From assembly GCA_951828585.1 (NCBI GenBank), contig OX639991.1, positions 496,001-560,000 of the forward strand: a stretch of DNA of 64,000 nucleotides, written 5' to 3'. The stretch is from Longimicrobiales bacterium. Its GTDB lineage: Bacteria > Gemmatimonadota > Gemmatimonadetes > Longimicrobiales > Gaopeijiaceae. A program made the translations under genes and the position numbers. How positions within the stretch are numbered: the first letter of the stretch is position 1; each line of letters starts with the position of its first letter. The notes under the pieces are model-generated. The model searched no databases, was not told where the DNA came from, and was given only the letters and a program-made list of their open reading frames with translations. Positions 16,631-24,975 of the stretch are shown one piece after another.

Positions 16631-18435
16631 GTGGATTCGCTCTTCTTGAGTCCCGAGCCGGCTCCGTAGGTGCGAGCTCCAGGCGGCCACTTGGTGATCG
16701 TGACGGGCTTGTACTCGATTCGCGGTGGCGATCCGTCATTCTGGTGGAAGGCCATCGAATGGGCGAGGAAATCGTCGTCGTTGCGCTCGGTGTGGTCGAG
16801 GCGCTGGTGGGAACCGCGCGACTCGGTGCGCTCGACCGCCGAATGCGCCATGGCCTCGGCGACGTCCAGCAGGGATCCCAGCTCGAGAGCCGCCGTGAGT
16901 TCGGTGTTGAAGCTGTTGGTGTGGTCGTCGAGGGTGACGTTGCGGTAGCGTTCGTGCAGGTCGGCGATGGTCTCGCACGCGGCTTGCAGCGAGTCGGCGT
17001 TCCGGTAGATGCCTGCGCCGTCTTCCATGGCTTCGTGGAGTTCGGTGCGGAGGGTGACGATGCGTTCCCCGTCCTTGCGGGAGGTGTCGAACCAGGCGCG
17101 GCGGATGCGGGCGCCCTCGTCCTCGGCCTGGGCCTCCAGATCCGGTACGTCGTAGTCGGGGTTGTCCATGGCGAAACGGGCCGCGTGCCTGCCCGCCTGC
17201 GCGCCGAAGACCAGCAGCTCGGTGAGCGAATTCGAGCCGAGCCGGTTCGCCCCGTTGATCGAGACGCAGGCGCACTCGCCGGCGGCGTAGAGCCCCGGCA
17301 CGCTGGTGGCCGAGTTGCTGTCGACGTCGATTCCGCCCATCACGTAGTGGACGACCGGGCGCACGGGGATCGGCTTGTACACGGGATCGATCCCGGCGTA
17401 GTTGCGCGACAGCTCCCGCACGAACGGGATCTTCTTGTCGATCTTGGCCTCGCCCAGGTGGCGCAGATCGAGGTGCACCACGTGCCCGTCCTTGGTCTCG
17501 ATGGTGCGGCCCGCCCACCTTTCCTTGATGAAGCACTGGCTGAGCCGGTCGCGTGGCCCCAGCTCCATGGCGCGTTTCTGCGGGTGCCGGGGATCGCTCA
17601 CGTCGAGCGCTTCGCCCAACTCGTAGTCCTGCAAGTAGCGGTAGCCGTCCTTGTTGACCAGGATGCCGCCCTCGCCGCGCGAGGCCTCGGTGATCAGGAT
17701 GCCCGTACCGGGGAGCCCCGTCGGGTGGTACTGGATGAACTCCATGTCCTTGAGCGCGACCCCGGCCCGATACGCCATTGACATCCCGTCCCCCGTCTTG
17801 ATCGACCCGTTGGTCGTGAAGGGGAAAACGCGCCCGGCGCCGCCCGTGCAGATGATCACCGCCTTGCCCAGAATCGCCCGGACCGTCCCGGTGCGGAGCT
17901 CGATCGCGGCGCAACCGCGGCAGCGCCCGTTGCCGTCGATCAGGAGCCGCGTTGCGAAATGCTCGTCGTAGCGGACGATGTTGCCGTACTTGAGCGTGGT
18001 CTGGAAGAGCGAGTGCAGCATGTGGAAGCCGGTCTTGTCGGCCGCGAACCAGGTCCGCTCGATCTTCATTCCCCCGAACGGGCGAACCGCGACGGACCCG
18101 TCGGGCTCCCGGCTCCAGGGGCAGCCCCAGTGCTCCAGCTGGATCATCTCGGTCGGAGCCTCGTTGACGAAGTATTCGACCGCGTCCTGGTCGGCGAGCC
18201 AGTCGGCCCCGCTGATGGTGTCGTAGATGTGGTCTTCGAGGCTGTCGTTCGGCTTGATCTTCGCCGCGGCCCCGCCCTCGGCCGTAACCGTATGGCTGCG
18301 CATCGGATAGACCTTCGACACGCAGGCCACCGAGAAGTCGGGGTTCTCCTGCGCGATCGCGATCGAGGCGCGGAGCCCCGCCCCGCCGCCACCGATGATG
18401 ATCACGTCGTGCTCGTGGGTGGTTCCGTGAGCCAT
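16627..18435 (-). CDS. frdA: Fumarate reductase/succinate dehydrogenase flavoprotein subunit
   Basis: 602 residues from the ATG at 18435, which gives the standard N-terminus before [13 protein letters not shown]. His48 in SHTVTAEGG is the covalent FAD site. [20 protein letters not shown] holds the catalytic Arg region, and [12 protein letters not shown] is the FAD-binding end. It interconverts succinate and fumarate. All four frd genes are joined by 4-base overlaps, so this is one translationally coupled operon. It splits the cox locus in two. Confidence 0.95.
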   Translation of the reverse strand: MAHGTTHEHDVIIIGGGGAGLRASIAIAQENPDFSVACVSKVYPMRSHTVTAEGGAAAKIKPNDSLEDHIYDTISGADWLADQDAVEYFVNEAPTEMIQLEHWGCPWSREPDGSVAVRPFGGMKIERTWFAADKTGFHMLHSLFQTTLKYGNIVRYDEHFATRLLIDGNGRCRGCAAIELRTGTVRAILGKAVIICTGGAGRVFPFTTNGSIKTGDGMSMAYRAGVALKDMEFIQYHPTGLPGTGILITEASRGEGGILVNKDGYRYLQDYELGEALDVSDPRHPQKRAMELGPRDRLSQCFIKERWAGRTIETKDGHVVHLDLRHLGEAKIDKKIPFVRELSRNYAGIDPVYKPIPVRPVVHYVMGGIDVDSNSATSVPGLYAAGECACVSINGANRLGSNSLTELLVFGAQAGRHAARFAMDNPDYDVPDLEAQAEDEGARIRRAWFDTSRKDGERIVTLRTELHEAMEDGAGIYRNADSLQAACETIADLHERYRNVTLDDHTNSFNTELTAALELGSLLDVAEAMAHSAVERTESRGSHQRLDHTERNDDDFLAHSMAFHQNDGSPPRIEYKPVTITKWPPGARTYGAGSGLKKSEST

Positions 18436-18597
18436 CGTGGGGGGGTTCGTCCTGGTGGCGGGGTTGGAGGGGGTCGTGGTTGGAGAAGCGCGGCTTCCGA
18501 CGCTATGCATTCGACGAAGAGCCGAAACAGGTTAGCGCCGGAGATAGCCGGGATCAAGGTTCCGCCATCGCGCCGTTTGTTGAGGGGTTGCCTCGGT

Positions 18598-18702
18598 CTA
18601 CCAGAGCACATCCGCCGTGTAGGCGGCCATCCGTCGATCCCGGCTGACCAGCGTCATCCTCTCCGCGATGGCCTGCGCGACCAGCATGCGGGTGTCCCTT
18701 GA
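18598..18702 (-). pseudogene. C-terminal remnant of a PIN-domain (VapC) toxin
   Basis: The last 34 codons before a TAG read DTRMLVAQAIAERMTLVSRD followed by RRMAAYTADVLW, the typical end of VapC ribonuclease toxins (LLVAQAL...TLVTRD...Y.V.VLW). Nothing upstream resembles the first two thirds of the domain or an antitoxin; the longer frames here are low-complexity. It is read as a decayed toxin fragment between frdA and coxD. Confidence 0.6.
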
Positions 18703-18846
18703 CTTGCCGCGGCGGCGGGTGGGCGGAAGGTCGGGCGGGCCGCAGACCGCGGGCCAATCTGTCCGTCTTCGAGCAACAGCGTGGCTCCAAGCGGGTGACC
18801 GCCGATCGGCCAACCGTCGATCGCCCGACCGTCGCCGCGGCTGGCT

Positions 18847-19839
18847 CTAGTCGGCGCCCCCACCGCCAGCACTACCGGCCAGCACCTGGGGCCCAGCCCC
18901 CGCCACCTCCACCAGCGCCCCCACCTCCCTCCCACCCAGTTGCAGCATGTCATGCCGATCCTTCACCAGGCACCCCAGGGTCTCGGTCGCCGTCTCGGCG
19001 TCCAAACGATCCCTGTGCAGGGTGATCAGCGCGCGTGCCCAGTCCAGCGTCTCCGCGACACCGGGCGGTTTCATCAGCCGAAGCCCCCTCAACTCCTGCA
19101 CGAAGCCGGTGATCTCGGCGGCCAGCCGATCCTCGATGCCCGGCACCTTCGCGCGGATGATCTCGACCTCCTTCTCGAAGGGCGGATGTTCGATGTACAG
19201 GTAGAGGCAGCGGCGGCGGAGCGCGTCGCCGATCTCGCGGGTGCGGTTCGAGGTCAGAACCACGAACGGCCGGTGGGTCGCCCGGATGGTGCCCAGTTCG
19301 GGGATGGTGACTTGGAAGTCGGAGAGAACCTCAAGCAGGAAGGCCTCGAAGCCCTCGTCGGCGCGGTCGACTTCGTCGATGAGGAGAACCGGGGACTTGT
19401 CCGGGACGGTGATGGCGCGCAGCAGCGGGCGCTCGAGGAGGAAGCGGCGGCTGAAGATGAGGTCTTCAAGGTCGTCGTGGGCCGGCCTGGTGCCTCCGTC
19501 GGCCGATCCAGCCATTGACTCGCCCGCCGCAGGGGCGCCCGCACCACGCCCGCCCTCCTCCGCCGCAATCCGCAGGCTGAGCAACTGCTTCTGGTAGTTC
19601 CACTCGTACAGGGCCGTGTTCACGTCGAGCCCCTCGTAGCACTGCAGCCTGATCAGCTCGGTGTCCAGCACCCCGGCCATGACCTTCGCGATCTCGGTCT
19701 TCCCGACCCCCGCGTCGCCTTCGACCAGGAGCGGTTTCTCCATTGCGCGGGCAAGGTGGACCGCGGTGACGATCGACGGCTCGGCGACGTAGTCGAAGCC
19801 GCGCATGTCGGCCTGCAGGCGCGCGATCTCGGGTCTCAT
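18847..19839 (-). CDS. coxD: CoxD-type MoxR AAA+ ATPase
   Basis: 330 residues. Walker A is GDAGVGKT at 41-48, Walker B LLIDEVDRAD, and sensor region VLTSNRTREIGDALRRRC. The segment after the first helix has a Gly/Ala-rich insertion (about residues 95-125) absent from most homologues. CoxD ATPases work with vWA partners such as CoxE to insert S and Cu into the CO dehydrogenase cofactor. It follows the XdhC/CoxI gene by 33 bases, and its proposed partner coxE is about 6 kb away. Confidence 0.88.
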   Translation of the reverse strand: MRPEIARLQADMRGFDYVAEPSIVTAVHLARAMEKPLLVEGDAGVGKTEIAKVMAGVLDTELIRLQCYEGLDVNTALYEWNYQKQLLSLRIAAEEGGRGAGAPAAGESMAGSADGGTRPAHDDLEDLIFSRRFLLERPLLRAITVPDKSPVLLIDEVDRADEGFEAFLLEVLSDFQVTIPELGTIRATHRPFVVLTSNRTREIGDALRRRCLYLYIEHPPFEKEVEIIRAKVPGIEDRLAAEITGFVQELRGLRLMKPPGVAETLDWARALITLHRDRLDAETATETLGCLVKDRHDMLQLGGREVGALVEVAGAGPQVLAGSAGGGGAD

Positions 19840-19872
19840 GGCCGGCCGAGCACCCTGACGGGCCGGGGACCA

Positions 19873-20976
19873 CTACACATACGCCGCCGGATCGGCCTCG
19901 AAGCGTGCGCGACACCCGGGGCAGCAGAAGTGCACGGTCTGGCCCTGGTAGGTGGATGAGGGCCGCGACCCATCGGCGGGGACGGTCATGCCGCAGACAG
20001 GGTCGGTGGCGGTTGCAGTTGCGCCTGCGGGAGTTTGGGCGTCCTTCCCGGCGGCCACCTCCCCGGCTCGCCACTCTGCGGCGCCCTGCTCTGCGGCGAT
20101 CGGCCCTTCCCTGTCCGTCGCTCCCGCCCGCGGTTCTCCCGCGCGCGGCTCCTCCGTATCCGGCTCGGCCACACCCGACCCGGTCCTCGCCAGCGCCACG
20201 ATCTCCGCCAGAATGCTGATCGCCACCTCTTCGGGACGCACGGCCCCGATATCCAGCCCGGCCGGGCCACGCACCTTCGCGCTACGGCTGCGGCACACGC
20301 CCCGGGCGGCCAGGTATTCGCGCACCTGGCCCATGCGCTTCGGCGAGACGACCACGCCCAAGTAGTCCGCGCGCGCGGCAAGAAGCTGCTCGACCGCGTC
20401 TTCGTCGCCCTGCCCCATGGTGGCCACGACGGCATACAGCGCGGCCCCGGGGGGACGCGCCGCGTACCGGGCGGCGAGCTGGCCATCGAGGGTCTCGACG
20501 CGGGTCCCAGTGGGGGCCTCACCCGAGTCCGCCGCCGCGGCCGCGTCTCCACCACCCGCCACCACGACCCGATAGCCCATTGCTTCGCCCAGCCGCGCCA
20601 CCGCGTCGGCGATCGGCGAGGCGCCGGCCACGACCAGACGGGGAGCGGGATACACCGGATTGATGTGCACTTCGACCTTCCCTTCGCTGCCGCAGGACAT
20701 GGGGACGGAGATGATGTCGCCGCGTGGTTCCGGAGAGCCGCCGAAGGCCAGCAGGCGCGGTTGCCGGTCCGCGAGCGACGCCATGGCGTGGCGGGTCACC
20801 TCGGGCAGGGTGCAACTGCCGCCGATCCATCCGTGGACGGTCCCGTCGGCGGTGACGACCGCGGTGTTGCCGGACGCCGCCGAGCTGGGGCGTTCCCGCC
20901 GGACCACGGTCGCTATCGCGTAGGGTGTCTCGTCGTCCAGCAGGCGCGCCGCGAGGCGGAGCAGGTTGCTATCCAT
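19873..20976 (-). CDS. XdhC/CoxI-family Mo-cofactor protein fused to a YHS domain
   Basis: 367 residues from the ATG at 20976. The XdhC part has GWIGGSC near the start, PMSCGSEGKVEVHI, a Rossmann segment (RLVVAGASPIADAVARL) and the conserved MGQGDEDAVEQLLAA and YLGVVVSPKR regions. After an Ala/Glu-rich linker, residues 325-367 are a YHS domain (DPVCGM, then HFCCPGC and FEADPAAY). YHS domains bind metal, often Cu. Together with CO dehydrogenase this suggests a role in loading the Mo-S-Cu centre, which is inference. It overlaps the MocA-like gene by eight bases. Confidence 0.87.
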   Translation of the reverse strand: MDSNLLRLAARLLDDETPYAIATVVRRERPSSAASGNTAVVTADGTVHGWIGGSCTLPEVTRHAMASLADRQPRLLAFGGSPEPRGDIISVPMSCGSEGKVEVHINPVYPAPRLVVAGASPIADAVARLGEAMGYRVVVAGGGDAAAAADSGEAPTGTRVETLDGQLAARYAARPPGAALYAVVATMGQGDEDAVEQLLAARADYLGVVVSPKRMGQVREYLAARGVCRSRSAKVRGPAGLDIGAVRPEEVAISILAEIVALARTGSGVAEPDTEEPRAGEPRAGATDREGPIAAEQGAAEWRAGEVAAGKDAQTPAGATATATDPVCGMTVPADGSRPSSTYQGQTVHFCCPGCRARFEADPAAYV

Positions 20977-21577
20977 GGCTCGCGAGTGCTTCCCGGATCC
21001 ACTCGTAGTCGGCGGGGTGGTCCAGGTCCCGCGCGGCCTCGGCGGGCCACTCGACCTCGACCGCTTCATGGCGGTGGCGCCGCACGACCTGGCGGCCGCA
21101 ACGGGCGTCCATGTTCTCGAGTTCGGCGAAGAGGCGGCGGTCGTAGAGGATGGGCGGGGCGTTGACTTCGCCGCCGTAGCGCGATGCCACCACCGGCGCG
21201 CCGGACTCGAGGTAGCGTGCGGTCAGCGTGCGCAGCATCGAAGGCGTGACGAGGGGCATGTCGGCCAGCATCACAACCGCGGCCGCACACGCGGTCGGTT
21301 TCACCGCCCCGATCCCCACCGCCACCGACGTGTGCGTCCCGTTCGCGTGCTCGCCATTAAAGACGCTTCGGCACTGCAAACCGTGCAATTCGCTCTCCAC
21401 CTCATCGCGCGCATGCCCCATCACCACGACCACCGGATCCAGCCCGGCCTCAATCGCCGTGCGGGCGGCACGCCGCACCACCTTCTCCCCGTTCAGCTCC
21501 AGCAGCAACTTGTTGCGCCCCATGCGCCTGGAGGAGCCCGCCGCCAGAACCACGGCCGCGATGTCGAGCGTGGCCAC
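20969..21577 (-). CDS. MocA-like molybdenum cofactor cytidylyltransferase
   Basis: 202 residues from the GTG at 21577. The nucleotidyltransferase signature LAAGSSRRMGRNKLLL lies at 11-26 and the metal-binding Asp in MLADMPLVT. CO dehydrogenase needs molybdopterin cytosine dinucleotide, which MocA makes from Mo-MPT and CTP. The gene belongs with XdhC/CoxI and CoxD as a maturation module. An earlier start up to 21691 is possible but would add a low-complexity stretch overlapping the upstream gene. Confidence 0.85.
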   Translation of the reverse strand: MATLDIAAVVLAAGSSRRMGRNKLLLELNGEKVVRRAARTAIEAGLDPVVVVMGHARDEVESELHGLQCRSVFNGEHANGTHTSVAVGIGAVKPTACAAAVVMLADMPLVTPSMLRTLTARYLESGAPVVASRYGGEVNAPPILYDRRLFAELENMDARCGRQVVRRHRHEAVEVEWPAEAARDLDHPADYEWIREALASHG

Positions 21578-21630
21578 GCCGTCCCGTCGACCGGCTGCCA
21601 CGGCCCTCGCCGACCGTACCCGGCCGTTCT

Positions 21631-22578
21631 TCACCCGCCGGCTCCGCCCCGCTCCAGCGGCGATGCGCTCTCCACCCACGCCGACCACCACAGCGACGCC
21701 AGCATGCGCGCCCCCGCGGCGATCCGCTCCGCCGCGAAGTCACGGGCGGCGGGGGCGGCGGGCTGCTCCGGGTCGAAGCCCACGTCCCGGTCCAGCCGGT
21801 AGAGCGTTTCCACCTCGGCGTGCGACTCGAGGATGTGGCGGCGCACGGCCTGGCCGATCTCGCCGGCCACCGACGCCGGTTCTCCCGCTGGCATGTAGCG
21901 GGCCAGGTCGGCGTACTTCACATGCGCCTCCACGAAATAGCGCTCGAAGCGGGCATGGAACCCGTTGTCGCGGGTGTATCCTTCCGGGTTCGGGGTGTCC
22001 CGGTCCCAGCCGTTGAAGTGGATGGTGGTGTGGTGGGGCTGGGAGGCGTCGGTCACGTAGTGCCCCAGGATTCCGGCATCGTTGACGATCCGCTCTGCGA
22101 TCCATCCGCGCCGCTCTGCCGACCTCTCCGCGCGCCACATCCGAAATCCGTTGACCGTGCGCTGGTACAGCTCGGTGATCCGGTAGGGAAGGAAGCCCGC
22201 GTCGCGTTCGGGACGCTCCAGACCGGCTTCGTAGAGCCGCCGCAGATAGGAGAACCGGTCGGGCGCATCAAGGGCGCCGTCGGGCACGTTTTCCAGGTCG
22301 ATGTAGTGGTCGTACTGGAACGCCTGGTCCATTTCGCGCTGCTCGCGCACGCGCCAGCGGTCCGGTTCCGGGTTGAGGTGCACCAACTGGGGACCCGCGT
22401 CGCGGAAGAATGCGGGCATCTGCGTGGGAAGCGTGGCGGCGGCGGCCCGTGCAGCCATTTCATGGCCCACGAATCCCCAAGGCGGCGAGGACCCGGAGTC
22501 AAGCGACGCCGAAGAGCCGGTAAGGAGCAAAGCCAGGCAGCTCGCCCCTCCCAACGCGGTCATTCGCATCAACCTCAT
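21631..22578 (-). CDS. Exported S1/P1 nuclease / phospholipase C-fold protein
   Basis: 315 residues with a signal peptide (MRLMRMTALGGASCLALLL). The mature N-terminus PWGFVGHEMAARAA carries the Trp1/His pattern of the zinc-dependent S1-P1 nuclease and phospholipase C superfamily. Further ligands appear in DHYIDLE and LGHYVTDASQPHHTT. It would cleave nucleic acids or phospholipids outside the cytoplasm. It is translationally coupled to the SDR upstream (ATGA). The exact substrate cannot be told. Confidence 0.7.
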   Translation of the reverse strand: MRLMRMTALGGASCLALLLTGSSASLDSGSSPPWGFVGHEMAARAAAATLPTQMPAFFRDAGPQLVHLNPEPDRWRVREQREMDQAFQYDHYIDLENVPDGALDAPDRFSYLRRLYEAGLERPERDAGFLPYRITELYQRTVNGFRMWRAERSAERRGWIAERIVNDAGILGHYVTDASQPHHTTIHFNGWDRDTPNPEGYTRDNGFHARFERYFVEAHVKYADLARYMPAGEPASVAGEIGQAVRRHILESHAEVETLYRLDRDVGFDPEQPAAPAARDFAAERIAAGARMLASLWWSAWVESASPLERGGAGG

Positions 22579-23354
22579 CGGTCCACCTCCTCCCGCGCCA
22601 TCACGAACGGCGATCTCTGCACCGTCGGCATGATCAGCATGTTCAGCACGTTCACCCTCTGCCTCTGGTTCAGCACATAGTACACGGCGTCGGCGATGTC
22701 CTCGGGCATGAGTGAATCCACCCCTTCGTAGATGGTCTTGGCCCGCTCGGCGTCCCCCCGGAAACGGACCAGCGAAAACTCCGTCTCCACGAGCCCGGGA
22801 TCCACCGAGGACATGCGAACCTTCGTCCCTACCAGGTCCAGATTCGTGGCGTCGGTCAGGGCCCGCACGGCATATTTCGTTGCGCAGTATACGTTCCCCT
22901 TCGGGTAGACCATGTGCCCCGCGATGCTCCCGATGTTGACCACATGGCCACTGTCGCGCGCGATCATTCCGGGCAGGATCGCGCGGGTCACGTTGAGGAG
23001 GCCCTTGATGTTTGTGTCGATCATGTCGTCCCAGTCCTCGTGACTTCCGTCGTGGAGGTCGTCGAGGCCCCGGGAAAGTCCCGCGTTGTTGAGCAGGATG
23101 TCGACCGTCACGCCCACGTCCTCGAGCCAGTCCGTGAACTTCGTCACGCGATCGCGGTTCCTCACGTCGACCGCATGCGTGAGGACATCGACGCCGGTCG
23201 CATCAAGCTCCGTGGCCAGCGCGCGCAGCCTGTCGCCCCGCCGCGCTAGGAGCACGAGGTGGACGCCGGCCTCGGCCAGGGTTCGCGCACATGCCTCGCC
23301 GATTCCGGCCGTGGCGCCGGTGACCATCGCCATCTTCCCTCGGATTCGGTTCAT
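22575..23354 (-). CDS. Short-chain dehydrogenase/reductase, YdfG-like
   Basis: 259 residues. NADP-binding TGATAGIG at 13-20, NNAG, a Ser in NIGSIAGH and the catalytic YCATK. The closing MLIMPTVQRSPF resembles YdfG-type 3-hydroxy-acid dehydrogenases. Substrate unknown. It heads a minus-strand run into the nuclease and cox maturation genes. Regulatory site B lies about 190 bases upstream and could serve this gene or the divergent cupin. Confidence 0.85.
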   Translation of the reverse strand: MNRIRGKMAMVTGATAGIGEACARTLAEAGVHLVLLARRGDRLRALATELDATGVDVLTHAVDVRNRDRVTKFTDWLEDVGVTVDILLNNAGLSRGLDDLHDGSHEDWDDMIDTNIKGLLNVTRAILPGMIARDSGHVVNIGSIAGHMVYPKGNVYCATKYAVRALTDATNLDLVGTKVRMSSVDPGLVETEFSLVRFRGDAERAKTIYEGVDSLMPEDIADAVYYVLNQRQRVNVLNMLIMPTVQRSPFVMAREEVDR

Positions 23355-23541
23355 GTGGTCGGGTGGGAGTTCGTTGGCGGGGAACGTGAAAGGCTCAGTC
23401 GGGACGCTTCAAGGCCGCGAAGTCCGACGCGGGATGCGTCGGCGGCCGCCGATGCAGGCCCATTCTAACCGGGCGGAAACGGGGCCAGCAAGGCCGGGAA
23501 ACACCAGGAACGGACCATCGGCGTCGAATCCGGGAACCAAC

Positions 23542-23580
23542 TGTCAACTGTAGATTACATAATGTTATGTTGCCACCTTG
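23542..23580. promoter_or_regulatory. Tandem dyad operator, site B (SDR/cupin intergenic)
   Basis: TGTCAACTGTAGATTACA is a TGTMA-N8-TTACA box. After the 3-bp spacer TAA comes a weaker second box with a good left half (TGTTA) and a poor right half. It lies between the divergent SDR (start 23354) and cupin (start 23647), 67 bases before the latter. The rest of this 292-base spacer shows no gene. Confidence 0.5.
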
Positions 23581-23646
23581 TCCCGCGGGTCGATCCAACG
23601 TTCCCGCACCCCTTTCTCCGCCAACCGTTTCGCCAGGAGCCAACCG

Positions 23647-24039
23647 TTGAGCAACGCCAGGGTCACCCACTACCGCGTCGCGGACCAGCCGACCGAAGAG
23701 CTGAACCCGCTGATCTCCCGCAGCCTGATCACCGGTGAGCGGGCCATGCTCGCGCACGTTTACCTGAAGAAGGGCGCCGTCGTGCCGATGCACTCGCACG
23801 ACAACGAGCAGATCACCTACGTCCTCGAAGGGGCACTCAAGTTCCGCATCGGCGACGGGGGGCCGCAGGATCTGGTGGTGCGTACAGGCGAGGTGCTGCA
23901 CCTGCCCAGCAACGTCCCCCACGAGGCCGAAGCGCTCGAGGACACCATTGATGTGGACGTGTTCACGCCGCCGCGGCAGGACTGGCTGGACGGCACGGAT
24001 TCGTACCTGAGGGGTGGCGACACCGGGGGGAAGGAATAG
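23647..24039 (+). CDS. Cupin domain protein
   Basis: 130 residues from a TTG with the ribosome site AGGAG upstream. Cupin motif 1 is PMHSHDNEQITYVLEG (His, His, Glu) and motif 2 LHLPSNVPHEAEAL (His). These could bind a metal. The stop shares a base with the aminotransferase start (TAGTG), so the two are coupled. Its role is unknown; small cupins next to enzymes are often sensors or isomerases. Confidence 0.8.
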   Translation: MSNARVTHYRVADQPTEELNPLISRSLITGERAMLAHVYLKKGAVVPMHSHDNEQITYVLEGALKFRIGDGGPQDLVVRTGEVLHLPSNVPHEAEALEDTIDVDVFTPPRQDWLDGTDSYLRGGDTGGKE

Positions 24040-24971
24040 TGGGAATGGCCGGCAGGCTGGCGAGCAGCCCCTGGATCTGGAAGGACGGAGAGTTCATCCG
24101 CTGGGAGGACGCCAACGTCCACATTTTGAGCCTGGCGGTGCAGTTCGCGGCTTCAGTGTTCGAAGGCGTCCGCTGCTACGAGACGCCCAGGGGACCGGCG
24201 GTCTTCCGCCTGCACGACCACCTGCGCCGGCTCATGACGTCGAGCCGCACCTACCGGATGCAGCCGGACTACACGATCGACGAACTGGTGGATGCGACGC
24301 TGGCGACGATCCACAGGAACGAGCTCACCTCGTGCTACATCCGGCCGATGGTGCTCAGGGGCTACGGGTCGTCGAGCATGCACCCGGAGCACAGCCCGAT
24401 CGAGACGTATATCCCGGTGTGGCCCTGGGGCGCGTACCTGGGCGAGGACGCGCTCGAGCGGGGCGTGGACGTGTGCGTGTCGTCGTGGAACCGGCCGCGG
24501 CCCAACACGATCCCGAGCGGGGCGAAGTCGTCGGGGAACTATACGCTGTCGACGCTGATGGTCACGGAGGCGTCCAGGCACGGGTACGCTGAGGCGATCG
24601 GGCTGGGGCCGAGCGGACTGGTCAGCGAGGGGAGCGGCCAGAACCTGTTTCTGGTCGTGGACGGCGAGGTCGTCACGCCGATCCTGGACGGGACTTCGCT
24701 GTCGGGGATCACCCGCCACACGGTGTTGAAGATCGCCGAGGAGCTGGGCTACACGGTGCGCGAACAACTGGTGTCGCGTGAAATGCTCTATGGCGCCGAC
24801 GAGATGTTCTTCACCGGAACCGCTTCGGAGGTGACTCCGATCCGGTCGGTTGACGGGCTTGAGGTGGGCGAGGGGCGGCGGGGGGCCGTGACAGGGGCAA
24901 TTCAGGGGAGGTATCTGGAGCTGGCGAAGGGGGAGGGGCCGGATCCGTGGGGGTGGGTGAGGTATCTGTAG
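24039..24971 (+). CDS. ilvE: Branched-chain amino acid aminotransferase
   Basis: 310 residues of the fold-type IV PLP aminotransferases. Key segments are FEGVRCYET, RLHDHLRRL, the PLP Lys in GAKSSGNYT, EGSGQNLF and FFTGTASEVTPI. It makes or degrades leucine, isoleucine and valine. The gene starts at GTG (or ATG two codons later). A leucine dehydrogenase gene lies elsewhere in the window. Confidence 0.93.
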   Translation: MGMAGRLASSPWIWKDGEFIRWEDANVHILSLAVQFAASVFEGVRCYETPRGPAVFRLHDHLRRLMTSSRTYRMQPDYTIDELVDATLATIHRNELTSCYIRPMVLRGYGSSSMHPEHSPIETYIPVWPWGAYLGEDALERGVDVCVSSWNRPRPNTIPSGAKSSGNYTLSTLMVTEASRHGYAEAIGLGPSGLVSEGSGQNLFLVVDGEVVTPILDGTSLSGITRHTVLKIAEELGYTVREQLVSREMLYGADEMFFTGTASEVTPIRSVDGLEVGEGRRGAVTGAIQGRYLELAKGEGPDPWGWVRYL

Positions 24972-24975
24972 GGGG

